This document shows positions 1 through 6,885 of a DNA stretch of 13,569 bases, one piece after another. The position numbers and the translations under genes are program-made. Below the pieces are notes generated by a model. That model did no database searches and was not told the DNA's origin. It worked only from the letters and a program-made list of their open reading frames with translations. Source of the DNA: Chloroflexota bacterium (GTDB taxonomy: Bacteria > Chloroflexota > Limnocylindria > Limnocylindrales > CSP1-4); NCBI GenBank assembly GCA_021777365.1, contig JAJYDP010000054.1, forward strand, positions 1 to 13,569. The letters are read 5' to 3'. Numbering within the stretch: the stretch's first letter is position 1; each line of letters opens with the position of its first letter.

Positions 1-551
1 TCCGGGCCGTGCAGCAGCCGCCCGCCGGCCAGGATCGCCCCGCCGATGCCGGTGGAGACCGTCAGGTAGACCGCGTCCGTGGCTCCCCGCGCTGCCCCGA
101 AGGCGAGCTCGCCGAGCAGGGCGACGTTGGTGTCCCGGTCGAGGAAGGCCGGCACGTCCAGCCGTCGCGCGAGCTCGGCCGCGATCGGGACGTCGCGGAA
201 CGAAGGGTGGGCATTGGGCGGATCGAGGATGACGCCCGCGAACGGGTCCACCGGGCCGATGGCCGAGATGCCGATCGCCGGCGGGGCGAGAAGGGCAGCC
301 GGTGCTGCCGGTCCGACCGGGCGCGACTTCACCTGCCGGAGCAGCGCCTCGGCCGTGTCGAGCACCGCGGCGGAGCCGCGCTCAGTGGCGGAGGGCGCCT
401 CGGCCCGTGCCAGGATCGCGCCGTCCGGGGCCACGAGCGCAGCCCGCAGCCGGCTCGCACCCAGGTCGAGCGCGAGCACCGGTCGGTCGGCCTGGACGCC
501 CCCCGGTGCATCCGCCGTCGGGGGCCTGGTGGGCTGGTCGCGCTGCCCCAT
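1..551 (-). CDS. ROK-family sugar kinase/regulator, N-terminal part (runs off the window)
   Basis: The first 183 residues are readable and the C-terminus lies beyond position 1. After a Pro-rich lead of about 22 residues comes the actin-fold nucleotide loop, ALDLGASRLRAALV (residues 27-40). Residues 138-148 (DRDTNVALLGE) match the ROK block that carries the catalytic Asp, here D140. Residues 161-175 hold the Gly-rich stretch VYLTVSTGIGGAILA. ROK proteins are mainly glucokinases and other hexokinases acting in the cytoplasm, or sugar-responsive repressors. There is no winged-helix domain ahead of the kinase fold, so a kinase is more likely. The zinc motif of the family would lie outside the window and cannot be checked. 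The ATG is preceded by TACAAT with a 6-base gap, which suggests a leaderless transcript. Substrate unknown. Confidence 0.86.
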   Translation of the reverse strand, partial: MGQRDQPTRPPTADAPGGVQADRPVLALDLGASRLRAALVAPDGAILARAEAPSATERGSAAVLDTAEALLRQVKSRPVGPAAPAALLAPPAIGISAIGPVDPFAGVILDPPNAHPSFRDVPIAAELARRLDVPAFLDRDTNVALLGELAFGAARGATDAVYLTVSTGIGGAILAGGRLLHGP

Positions 552-557
552 GTGTCG

Positions 558-563
558 ATTGTA
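558..563 (-). promoter_or_regulatory. Candidate -10 box (TACAAT) for the ROK gene
   Basis: On the minus strand TACAAT stands 6 bases before the ATG at 551, with no Shine-Dalgarno sequence between. A transcript from this box would begin at or next to the start codon. No convincing -35 hexamer is seen upstream. Confidence 0.5.
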
Positions 564-645
564 GGGGCGTCCGATGCCGTGCCGGATGGTCGCCGAGGCA
601 CCGCGCGCCGCACTGGGGGTCGCGCCGGGCGCCGGTGGTCGCGCC

Positions 646-669
646 GGACGGCACTGGCCGGCGCCGTCC
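646..669. repeat. Inverted repeat in the ROK/nitroreductase intergenic region
   Basis: The 7-base arms GGACGGC (646-652) and GCCGTCC (663-669) are perfect, with a 10-base centre. It lies just upstream of the CACAAT box at 678-683, so it could be an operator for the rightward genes. In a sequence this GC-rich an arm of this length can arise by chance. Confidence 0.25.
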
Positions 670-677
670 ACGACCGG

Positions 678-683
678 CACAAT
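678..683 (+). promoter_or_regulatory. Candidate -10 box (CACAAT) for the SagB-type gene
   Basis: CACAAT is one of few AT-rich hexamers here. It lies 23 bases before the TTG start at 707, with a purine-rich GGGGGGTG stretch (about 695-702) between them that can serve as the ribosome binding site. No clear -35 box was found. Confidence 0.35.
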
Positions 684-706
684 AGCCGCGCGTCGGGGGG
701 TGCGAA

Positions 707-1510
707 TTGTCCGGGCCGGGCTGGAGACTGCTCGCCGGGGCGAGCGGGCTGCTGGCGGCGCTCGTCGCCGTGCAGGCCTGCGGAGACGCGCTGTCCGACG
801 ATTCGCCGTCGGACGCCCCGCCCGCGTTGCCGGCGCCCACCGTGCTCCTGCTGCCGTCGCCGTCGGTCGTCGGCACGGTCTCCGTCGAGGAGGCCCTCGC
901 ACGCAGGCGCTCGGTCCGAGCGTTCGACCCCCGGCCCCTGGCGATCGCCCAGGTGGGGCAGCTGCTCTGGGCGGCGCAGGGCATCACGGACCCGCAGGGC
1001 CGGCGCACCAGTCCGTCGGCTGGAGCGCTGTACCCGCTCGAGGTCTACGCGATCACCCGGGATGGGGTGTCCCGCTACGTCGCCGCGGAGCATGCGCTGG
1101 CACCGGTTCGCGACGGCGACCTGCGGCCGGCGCTCGAGGCGGCCGCGCTCGACCAGGCCGCCGTGGGCGACGCGCCGCTGGTGATCGCGATCGTCGGCGT
1201 GCCCTCCCGGACGGCCGCGCGGTACGGGCCCGAGCGGGCGACCAGGTACGTGCAGCTGGAGGCCGGCCACGCCGCGCAGAACATCCTGCTGCAGGCGGTG
1301 GCCCTGGCGCTGGGCGCGGTCCCGGTCGGTGCCTTCGACGACACACGCGTCGCGGCGGTCCTCGGGCTGCCGCCCGACCAGGTGCCCCTGTACCTGGTCC
1401 CGGTGGGGTTCCCGGCGGCCGGCGATGAACCGTCCGCCTCTCCGGCCGGGTCGGGCACTCCCGTCGGCCGATCGGTCGGGCGCCCTGACAGCCCCACCCA
1501 CCCTGCATGA
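707..1510 (+). CDS. SagB-type nitroreductase/ThcOx-family FMN dehydrogenase with lipoprotein-like leader
   Basis: 267 residues. An N-terminal hydrophobic segment (8-24) ends in VQAC, a weak lipobox with Cys25, followed by a Ser/Pro/Ala-rich linker to about residue 56. The nitroreductase fold follows: RRSVRAF (68-73 region) for FMN phosphate contact, SPSAGALYPLEVY (102-114) typical of the SagB subgroup, EAGHAAQNILLQA (185-197), and LYLVPVGFP (229-236). SagB-type enzymes oxidise azolines to azoles in thiazole/oxazole-modified peptides, but many family members stand alone with unknown substrates. No cyclodehydratase or precursor peptide gene is seen nearby, so a role in peptide modification is not supported. 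The TTG start was chosen because it follows the purine-rich GGGGGGTG stretch and keeps the hydrophobic leader. Its stop overlaps the next gene's ATG. Confidence 0.85.
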   Translation: MSGPGWRLLAGASGLLAALVAVQACGDALSDDSPSDAPPALPAPTVLLLPSPSVVGTVSVEEALARRRSVRAFDPRPLAIAQVGQLLWAAQGITDPQGRRTSPSAGALYPLEVYAITRDGVSRYVAAEHALAPVRDGDLRPALEAAALDQAAVGDAPLVIAIVGVPSRTAARYGPERATRYVQLEAGHAAQNILLQAVALALGAVPVGAFDDTRVAAVLGLPPDQVPLYLVPVGFPAAGDEPSASPAGSGTPVGRSVGRPDSPTHPA

Positions 1511-2730
1511 GCGTGCGGTCCGATCCGCCGGCCCGCCTGCGGGCGATGCTCGCCCCCGCGATCCTGCCTGCCTACGCCTCAAGTGCCGCGCGGGTCCTGC
1601 GGCGCCGCGTGCTCGGAGCGCGGCGCTTCCCGGGCGACGGACCGGCCATCTGGCGGTCCGTCGTCGATGCGTGCTGGACCGGCGCGTATCTGGCCGCCAG
1701 CGCCGGTCACTTCCGGCAGTTCTGGACGCGCGATCTCGCCTTCTCCTCGCGCGCCATGGTCAGCCTCGGCTTCTCGGATCGACTGGAGGCGAGCCTCGCC
1801 TGGGCACTCGACGCGTGGGCGCGCACCGGCCGGGTCACCACCACGATCTTCGGAGGGCGGCGTGCGGCGGACGTCTTCGCGCCCGGTTGCGACTCTCTGC
1901 CGCTCCTGCTCCGGGCGCTGGAGGCAGGTGCCTGCGAGCGGCTCGTCGACCGGCACGGGCACTGGCTCGGCCGGGAAGTGGAACGGTACGCGAGGGAGGT
2001 GATCGATCCTCGGACCTGGCTGGTGCGGGCGGACCGGCGCTTCTCGTCGCATCGGGACACGGTACCGTCGGGTTCCAACTGCTACGCGAACACCATGCTG
2101 GCGGTCATGGACGGCGTCCTCCGGCGCACTGGCTGGTTCGCGAGCCCCGTCGCCCAGTCGGCCGGCGAGCGCCTGGTGGACCACTTCTGGCAGGGGGACC
2201 ACTTCAGCGATCAGCCGGACGCCGACATCGCGACCGGGGACGCGAACGTCTTCCCGTTCTGGCTCGGCGCGGTTCCCGATTCCCTCGGGCTGGACCGTGC
2301 CCTCGCGGCGCTCGATGGTGCAGGCCTCACGCGGCCGCTGCCCCTGCGCTACGCCTCCCGACGAAACCGGCACGCCGAGGATCCGGTGCAGCGGCTCTTT
2401 GTGCCGGACTACCAAGGGACCAGCATCTGGTCGTCGCTGGGCGCCATCTACCTCCAGATCCAGGCGCGGGTCGATCCGGGTGCGGCACGCGCCGGCCTGG
2501 CTGCCTACGCCCGCCTGTCCGAGCGGGATGGCACCCTGCGCGAGGTTTACACGGAGACCCTGAAACCGTATCGCGGCCGCCTGGGCATCTTCCTGGCGGA
2601 CGAAGGGATGCTCTGGGCCGCGATCCTGCTCGAGACGGACCTCGTCCTCGGCAACCCCGCGGCTTCGGGGACTCGGACGCTGCCCGGGAACGGGGCGGGC
2701 GTCCCGCACCGCGCTCCCCTGCCGGTGTGA
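1507..2730 (+). CDS. Six-hairpin glycosidase-like protein (GH15/GH100/debranching-type fold)
   Basis: 407 residues, no signal peptide or membrane segment visible. The pattern fits an (alpha/alpha)6 barrel: FWTRDLAFSSRAM (72-84), like the aromatic-x-RD motif of glycogen-debranching and GH100 invertase-type enzymes; DTVPSGSNCYANTMLAVM (184-201); TGDANVFPFWLG (243-254); DYQGTSIWSSLGAIYLQ (301-317); and LREVYTETLKPYRG...LADEGMLWAAIL (344-374). Candidate acidic catalytic residues are D76, E347 or E350, D365 and E366, but I cannot assign them. It probably acts on a glucan or sucrose-like sugar in the cytoplasm; family and substrate are uncertain. The ATG overlaps the upstream stop (ATGA) with no Shine-Dalgarno, implying translational coupling to the SagB-type gene. 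The last ~25 residues are low complexity. Confidence 0.7.
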   Translation: MSVRSDPPARLRAMLAPAILPAYASSAARVLRRRVLGARRFPGDGPAIWRSVVDACWTGAYLAASAGHFRQFWTRDLAFSSRAMVSLGFSDRLEASLAWALDAWARTGRVTTTIFGGRRAADVFAPGCDSLPLLLRALEAGACERLVDRHGHWLGREVERYAREVIDPRTWLVRADRRFSSHRDTVPSGSNCYANTMLAVMDGVLRRTGWFASPVAQSAGERLVDHFWQGDHFSDQPDADIATGDANVFPFWLGAVPDSLGLDRALAALDGAGLTRPLPLRYASRRNRHAEDPVQRLFVPDYQGTSIWSSLGAIYLQIQARVDPGAARAGLAAYARLSERDGTLREVYTETLKPYRGRLGIFLADEGMLWAAILLETDLVLGNPAASGTRTLPGNGAGVPHRAPLPV

Positions 2731-2755
2731 CGCGGTCCCCCGACCGACCCACCAC

Positions 2756-3931
2756 CTACAGCGCGCGCTCGAGGATCCCGGCGAGCTCGCCGGGTGTGAG
2801 CGCGACCGGGTTCGCGCGCATGCTGCTCGCGCGCGACGCGGCCTCCACGAGGGCGGGAACGTCGTCATGGGAGATGCCGTAGCGGGCGAGCGGCGGGACG
2901 TCGAGCGACGCGATGAGGTCGTGGAGCCACGCCGCGCCGTCCGGAGCGGTGGCGTCCTGCCGGCCGGTGAGCAGCCGCGCGACCTCCTCGTACCGCGCGA
3001 GCGTCGCGCCACCCGGCTGTCGCTCGTGGAGCGCGCGCACGTTGGCCTCGACGACGACCGGGACCAGCACGCCGCACACGGCGCCGTGCGGAGCGGCGAA
3101 GGCACCCCCGATGACGGAGGCGAACCCGTGGACGGCCCCGAGGCCGGCGTTGGCCAGGGCGAGGCCGCCCAGCAGCGCTGCCAGGGCCATCTCCTCGCGC
3201 GCGGCCCGCTGTCCGGCGGAGAGCACGCGGGAGTCGGCCGCGTCACAGGCGAGCGGGAGCGCGCGCGACGCGCGGGCGATCCCCTCGCGACAGAGGGCGT
3301 CGGCCAGCGGGTTCGCCCGGGACGAGGTGAACGGCTCGATCAGCTGGGTGAGCGCGTCGAGGCCGGTGCTGGCGGTCTGGGCCGGGGGCAGTCCGTACGT
3401 CAGCTCCGGGTCGACCAGCGCGATCCGCGGCAGCAGCTGGGGGCCGCGCAGGCTGACCTTCACGCGGTGCCCGGTCGCGGTGAGCACGGCGTTCCGGGTC
3501 ACCTCGCTGCCGGTACCCGCGGTGGTCGGGATCGCCACGCACGGGACGGCGACACCCCGGAGTGGACGCCCCTCCCCGATCACCTCGAGATGCTCGAGGA
3601 GCGTGCCGCCATCGCCCAGCATCGCCGCGATGGCCTTGGCGGTGTCCAGCGCGCTGCCGCCACCGAACCCGACGACCACGTCGCAGCCTTCGGCCCGGGC
3701 GTGCCGGATGCCGTCCTCGACCAGGTCCACCGTCGGCTCGCCGGGAACCCTCATGTCCACCCACGCGACGTCCGCGGCGTCGAGGAGATCCCGCAGGACG
3801 CGTGCTCGTCCCGACGACGCGCCCGTCACCAGGAGCGCGCGGCGCCCCATCCCGGCCACGATGTCCCCGGCCCGGGCGACCGTGCCGGGGCCGAACAGGA
3901 TGCGGCCGGCCGTCGCGAACTCGAACTGCAC
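2756..3931 (-). CDS. Iron-type (group III) alcohol dehydrogenase
   Basis: 391 residues, the usual family length. Begins QFEFATAGRILFGPGTV (2-18), the standard N-terminal block. The NAD(P)-binding GFGGGSALDTAKA is at 88-100 and AIPTTAGTGSEVT at 133-145. The metal site is recognisable at D192 (GLDALTQLIEP), H268 (HGFASVIGG) and H282 (PHG). The usual second ligand His of the THAIE motif is replaced by Gln196; other family members with Gln here may exist, so activity is not excluded. Oxidises an alcohol or reduces an aldehyde/ketone; substrate unknown. The GTG start matches the family N-terminus. Upstream in-frame sequence to about 4384 is antisense to the Rrf2 gene and was rejected. TACGCT lies 6 bases before the start. 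Converges with the glycosidase gene, 25 bases between stops. Confidence 0.92.
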   Translation of the reverse strand: MQFEFATAGRILFGPGTVARAGDIVAGMGRRALLVTGASSGRARVLRDLLDAADVAWVDMRVPGEPTVDLVEDGIRHARAEGCDVVVGFGGGSALDTAKAIAAMLGDGGTLLEHLEVIGEGRPLRGVAVPCVAIPTTAGTGSEVTRNAVLTATGHRVKVSLRGPQLLPRIALVDPELTYGLPPAQTASTGLDALTQLIEPFTSSRANPLADALCREGIARASRALPLACDAADSRVLSAGQRAAREEMALAALLGGLALANAGLGAVHGFASVIGGAFAAPHGAVCGVLVPVVVEANVRALHERQPGGATLARYEEVARLLTGRQDATAPDGAAWLHDLIASLDVPPLARYGISHDDVPALVEAASRASSMRANPVALTPGELAGILERAL

Positions 3932-3937
3932 GGGAAG

Positions 3938-3943
3938 AGCGTA
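3938..3943 (-). promoter_or_regulatory. Candidate -10 box (TACGCT) for the alcohol dehydrogenase
   Basis: TACGCT fits TAnnnT and stands 6 bases before the GTG at 3931. No Shine-Dalgarno sequence fits in the gap, so a leaderless message is implied. Confidence 0.4.
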
Positions 3944-3974
3944 GCGCGGGCAGATCCGGCGACGCGCAACCGGC

Positions 3975-3991
3975 GATCCTGCGCCGGGATC
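3975..3991. repeat. Inverted repeat GATCC-N7-GGATC between the dehydrogenase and Rrf2 genes
   Basis: Perfect 5-base arms (3975-3979 and 3987-3991) centred about 50 bases upstream of the presumed dehydrogenase transcription start. A possible operator, but short arms make it weak. Confidence 0.2.
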
Positions 3992-4043
3992 CGCCCGACC
4001 CGACGGATGACCGCCCCGGTCACAGCACGTCGCCAGGGGACCG

Positions 4044-4059
4044 CGTCCCGGATGGGACG
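4044..4059. promoter_or_regulatory. Inverted repeat CGTCCC-N4-GGGACG, candidate operator of the Rrf2 gene
   Basis: A perfect 6+4+6 inverted repeat ends 31 bases upstream of the TATGCT box of the Rrf2 gene. Rrf2 proteins bind dyad sites as dimers and often control themselves, so autoregulation is a reasonable inference. The sequence does not match a known IscR or NsrR consensus that I can recall. Confidence 0.3.
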
Positions 4060-4090
4060 TTCGGACCTGCGCGCGATGCTGCCGGCCTCC

Positions 4091-4096
4091 TATGCT
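4091..4096 (+). promoter_or_regulatory. Candidate -10 box (TATGCT) for the Rrf2 gene
   Basis: TATGCT stands 7 bases before the GTG at 4104. The ATG at 4092 lies inside this hexamer, which argues that GTG 4104 is the true, leaderless start. Confidence 0.45.
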
Positions 4097-4103
4097 GCCC
4101 GGC

Positions 4104-4748
4104 GTGCCAGCGGTCAGCTCCCAGGTCCGACTCGCCCTCGACGCCCTCCGGGCGGTCGGGAGGGATCCATCCCCGCTGCCGGTCGAACGTCTGGCGTCCG
4201 CGCTGATGGTGCCGGCGGACCGCCTGCTCGAGGTGCTCGGGCCGCTCCAGCACGCGGGATGGGTGCACCGTGAAGCCGGCGCCGGCGACACGGTGCGGTA
4301 CCTGCGCCCGGTGCCGCCGCCCACGCTGCAGGAGGTGATCGAGGCGATCGAGGGGAGCACGCCGGTCGACGACTGCGTGCTCAACCCCGGAGTGCCCTGC
4401 GGCGGCCTTCGAAGCGCGCCGGTCTGCGCCGGTCACCGGACCTGGACCGACCAGCTCACCGCAAGCGCGCTTGCCGTGGGCGGGCTGATCGGCACCGGCG
4501 AGTGGAGGCGATCGATGCCTGCGTCGCGCGACGTGCACCTCGGATCCGACCGGCTCGAGCCTCGTTCGGTGGCCGACCCTCGTCCGGCCGACCCTCGTCC
4601 GGCCGACCCTCGTCCGGCCGACCCTCGTCCGGCCGACCCTCGTCCGGCCGACCCTCGTCCGGCCGACCCCGCGGGGCCGGCGGTCGAGGCGACCGCGCTT
4701 CGCGCCGACGCGGCCGGCGCAGGCGCGGCCGAGGATGCGCCGTGCTGA
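4104..4748 (+). CDS. Rrf2-family transcriptional regulator with cysteine cluster and repeat tail
   Basis: 214 residues from GTG 4104 (an ATG at 4092 would add four). A winged helix-turn-helix occupies residues 5-70 (SQVRLALDALRAVG; LPVERLASALMVPADRLLEVLGPLQHAGWV). The dimerisation helix EVIEAIEG (77-84) is followed by Cys91, Cys99 and Cys108 plus His111, the arrangement that holds an Fe-S cluster in IscR and NsrR, though spacing is wider (x7, x8). It probably senses Fe-S status, oxidants or NO; the signal is unknown. Rrf2 proteins usually stop near 140-160 residues. Here a tail of about 70 residues follows, six ADPRP repeats (157-186) and then an Ala-rich end. The stop overlaps the next gene's GTG by 7 bases, so it likely controls or is coupled to that lipoprotein gene. 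Confidence 0.87.
   Translation: MPAVSSQVRLALDALRAVGRDPSPLPVERLASALMVPADRLLEVLGPLQHAGWVHREAGAGDTVRYLRPVPPPTLQEVIEAIEGSTPVDDCVLNPGVPCGGLRSAPVCAGHRTWTDQLTASALAVGGLIGTGEWRRSMPASRDVHLGSDRLEPRSVADPRPADPRPADPRPADPRPADPRPADPRPADPAGPAVEATALRADAAGAGAAEDAPC
4572..4669. repeat. Perfect 15-bp tandem repeat, six full copies plus a partial
   Basis: Unit GCCGACCCTCGTCCG, six identical copies (4572-4661) followed by an 8-base partial copy. The period is a multiple of three, so copy changes keep the Rrf2 gene in frame (ADPRP per unit). Identity without silent changes points to recent expansion by slippage or unequal recombination. There are no spacers, so it is not a CRISPR. Confidence 0.95.
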
Positions 4749-6367
4749 CCCGACGCCAGTTCCTCGCCTCCGGCGCACGTGCCAGCGCCGCCGCGCTGGC
4801 GGCCGCGGCGCTGGCCGGCTGCTCTTCGGAGGCATCCCGGACGAGGGTCCGGGCCGAACCGACGGCGACCCCTGCCGCCCCGGCGAGCCCCCAGGCGCCG
4901 GCGGCATCAGCGTCGCCCGCTGCCGCCCCGGATCCGTCCGAGGTCCCGGCGCTGCTGACCCGCCGCGCCGCCTACCCGGTGGCCCGCGAGGCGGCACGAA
5001 CCGGCACGGACGCCTGGTACGCCGGGGTCTTCGGTGACCCGGCGGCCGAGGGCTACCTCTCGCGTGTCTCGGTGACACCCGGCGAGCAGATCACGCTGCA
5101 GGTGGCCTCGGCCGTCCCCGCGGTCGACGTCGACTGGTACCGCCTGGGCTGGTACGGCGGTTCCGGGGGGCGCCTGGTGCGACACGATACCGGCGTCCGC
5201 GCAGGGCCGGTGGCGCGATCGGCACCAGACCCGCGCACGGGCCTCGTCGAGGCGGGCTGGGCCCCGTCCCTGGCGCTGGCACCGGATCCCGACTGGACCA
5301 GCGGGCTCTATCTCGCGGTGCTGCGCCCCGATCGGGGCGACGCGGGCTACGTGCCGTTCGTGGTGCGGCCCCCGGCAGACACCGCGTCGACCGGCGGGCC
5401 CGCCCCGGTCCTCTTCGTGCACGCCGCCACCACCTGGCAGGCCTACAACGGCTGGGGCGGCAAGAGCCTGTACAACTACAACTCGTCGGGGATCACGATG
5501 CCGGTCGGCACGACCCGCGCCGTCGAGGTCAGCTTCGACCGGCCGTACCTGCTGCAGCAGGGCGCCGGACTCCTCTTCTTCTGGGAGCTGCAGTTCGTCC
5601 GCTGGCAGGAGCGCCAGCTGCGGGACGTGGAGTACATCGCCGACGTCGACCTCGTGCTGCACCCGGAGCTGCTGGCGGGCCGGAAGCTGCTGATCTTCGC
5701 GGGCCACCACGAATACTGGTCGCGCGGCATGCGCGACGCGCTCGCGGGTGCCATCGATGCCGGCACCAGCGTCCTCTTCCTCTCGGCCAACGAGTGCTAC
5801 CAGCAGGTCCGTTTCGAGGACGCGCCGCTCGGTCCCGCCCGACGCGTGGTGTGCTACAAGTCCGCGGCCGCCGACCCCGCTGCCGCGAGCGACCCGTCGC
5901 TCACCAGCGTGCCGTGGCGGGCGGCGCCGCTGCGCGAGCCCGAGGCAACCCTGGTCGGCCAGATGTACGCGCACGTGGTGGAACAGCCTGCCGACTGGCG
6001 GGTGGAGCGCGCCGACCACTGGCTGTACGAGGGGACCGGCCTCCACGATGGGGACCGGCTGACCAACCTGGTGGGCCAGGAGTACGACACGTTCTTCCCG
6101 CAGTACGCGCCGCCGGGGACCATCCTGCTGGCCCGCAGCCCGGTGCAGCCGAATTGCGTGGACCCGTCGATCCCCCCGCTCCACACGGCCACCATGTACC
6201 GCGCGCCCTCCGGCGCCACCGTGTTCGCCGCGGGCACCTACCAGTGGTCGTGGGCGCTCGACGCCATCGGGGCACGCACGTACGCGGGCGTGCGGACGCC
6301 GCTCGACCGGCGGGTCGCCATCATGACGGCCAACCTCCTCAACCGCCTGGGCGACGGGGTCGCCTGA
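4742..6367 (+). CDS. Tat-exported lipoprotein related to N,N-dimethylformamidase large (beta) subunit
   Basis: 541 residues. Twin-arginine leader TRRQFLASG (3-11), hydrophobic Ala segment and lipobox LAGC with Cys27, so it is predicted to be folded before export and anchored on the outer membrane face. An Ala/Pro/Ser linker runs to about residue 68. The body has DWYRLGWYGGSGGRLV (131-146), common in this family, then TWQAYNGWGGKSLYNYNSSG (231-250), DVEYIADVDLVL and IFAGHHEYWSRGMRDAL further on. These match the C-terminal domain of the dimethylformamidase large subunit, a mononuclear iron amide hydrolase. Distant members are common with unknown substrates, so amidase activity is not established. 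GTG 4742 has GAGG 7 bases upstream and overlaps the Rrf2 stop. No small-subunit gene is seen beside it. Confidence 0.82.
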   Translation: MLTRRQFLASGARASAAALAAAALAGCSSEASRTRVRAEPTATPAAPASPQAPAASASPAAAPDPSEVPALLTRRAAYPVAREAARTGTDAWYAGVFGDPAAEGYLSRVSVTPGEQITLQVASAVPAVDVDWYRLGWYGGSGGRLVRHDTGVRAGPVARSAPDPRTGLVEAGWAPSLALAPDPDWTSGLYLAVLRPDRGDAGYVPFVVRPPADTASTGGPAPVLFVHAATTWQAYNGWGGKSLYNYNSSGITMPVGTTRAVEVSFDRPYLLQQGAGLLFFWELQFVRWQERQLRDVEYIADVDLVLHPELLAGRKLLIFAGHHEYWSRGMRDALAGAIDAGTSVLFLSANECYQQVRFEDAPLGPARRVVCYKSAAADPAAASDPSLTSVPWRAAPLREPEATLVGQMYAHVVEQPADWRVERADHWLYEGTGLHDGDRLTNLVGQEYDTFFPQYAPPGTILLARSPVQPNCVDPSIPPLHTATMYRAPSGATVFAAGTYQWSWALDAIGARTYAGVRTPLDRRVAIMTANLLNRLGDGVA

Positions 6368-6384
6368 ACCGCGTCCCCGACGCG

Positions 6385-6639
6385 TCAGTCCTCGTCGAGC
6401 CGCGCAGCCAGCGTCGCCGCGGCCCGCCGGAGGCCACGCACCCGGTGTCCCGCCGCCTCGTCCGGCCCGGTGACGCCCGCGTGCGGGGCTGCGTCGAACC
6501 GCTCGATCTCGTCGACCAGCCAGAGGAAGAGGGCCATGTCGTCGGCGGCGCTCACGGGCTGCGAGGAGCCTGGATCGGTCGCCGGGAGATCCGGGTGCCG
6601 AGGCGACGCGGACGTGGCCGGGGCCTCGACCGCCGACAC
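6385..6639 (-). CDS. Small hypothetical protein, coupled to the zinc-ribbon gene
   Basis: 84 residues from GTG 6639, which begins one base after the stop of the upstream zinc-ribbon gene; this tight junction decided the start. A Pro/Ser/Ala-rich first third is followed by a likely helical part: DDMALFLWLVDEIERFD (34-50) and AAGHRVRGLRRAAATLAARLDED (62-84). No family recognised. A later start at the GTG of residue 29 is possible. It ends 17 bases from the stop of the convergent lipoprotein gene. Coding status rests on the protein-like helical composition and the gene junction, so it is moderate. Confidence 0.5.
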   Translation of the reverse strand: MSAVEAPATSASPRHPDLPATDPGSSQPVSAADDMALFLWLVDEIERFDAAPHAGVTGPDEAAGHRVRGLRRAAATLAARLDED

Positions 6640-6640
6640 G

Positions 6641-6880
6641 CTACCGGGCGCCGCTGCCGGCCGCGGCGGGAACCGGCCCGCCCGCGGGCGGGCCGTCGAG
6701 ACGCCACTCCAGGAGCCCCCCGTGGGGGGCCTGGTACCCACACCCTGTGCAGGTCCAGCGCAGAGGGCCGGGTGCCGCCGCGCGTGCGAGCCGCAGCTCA
6801 CCTTTGGACCCCGGTGCGGCCACCAGCACGTCGCGCACCCAGACCCGGCCCGCGCAGCGCGGGCAGTCAATGGTTGTCAC
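6641..6880 (-). CDS. Small zinc-ribbon protein
   Basis: 79 residues from GTG 6880. Two Cys pairs, CPRC (6-9) and CTGC (44-47), are the classic four-cysteine zinc ribbon, with a strand-like stretch between them (RVWVRDVLVAAP) and WTCTGCGYQ at the second knuckle. The tail after residue 64 is Pro/Gly/Ala-rich. It may bind nucleic acid or a protein partner; the function is unknown. TAGTCT stands 5 bases before the GTG, with no Shine-Dalgarno sequence, so the gene may be leaderless. It is followed after one base by the small hypothetical gene. Confidence 0.6.
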   Translation of the reverse strand: MTTIDCPRCAGRVWVRDVLVAAPGSKGELRLARAAAPGPLRWTCTGCGYQAPHGGLLEWRLDGPPAGGPVPAAAGSGAR

Positions 6881-6885
6881 GGCGG

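Noticed and set aside
9..1184. Long open frames on both strands across 9-1582 besides the ROK and SagB-type genes
   Set aside because: Products are Arg/Pro/Gly-rich with no domain blocks; they are shadows of GC-rich genes, which have few stop codons.
707..1510. Azole-peptide (TOMM) biosynthesis cluster
   Set aside because: Only the SagB-type gene is present; no cyclodehydratase, YcaO protein or precursor peptide was found around it.
3932..4384. N-terminal extension of the alcohol dehydrogenase by 151 residues
   Set aside because: It lies antisense to the Rrf2 gene, has no domain, and the family N-terminus starts exactly at GTG 3931.
4572..4669. CRISPR array
   Set aside because: The 15-bp units are directly contiguous with no spacers and lie inside a coding frame.
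4502..4741. Extension of the lipoprotein upstream through the repeat (SGRPS frame)
   Set aside because: It would bury the Tat leader inside the protein; GTG 4742 has a Shine-Dalgarno and places the twin-arginine motif at the N-terminus.
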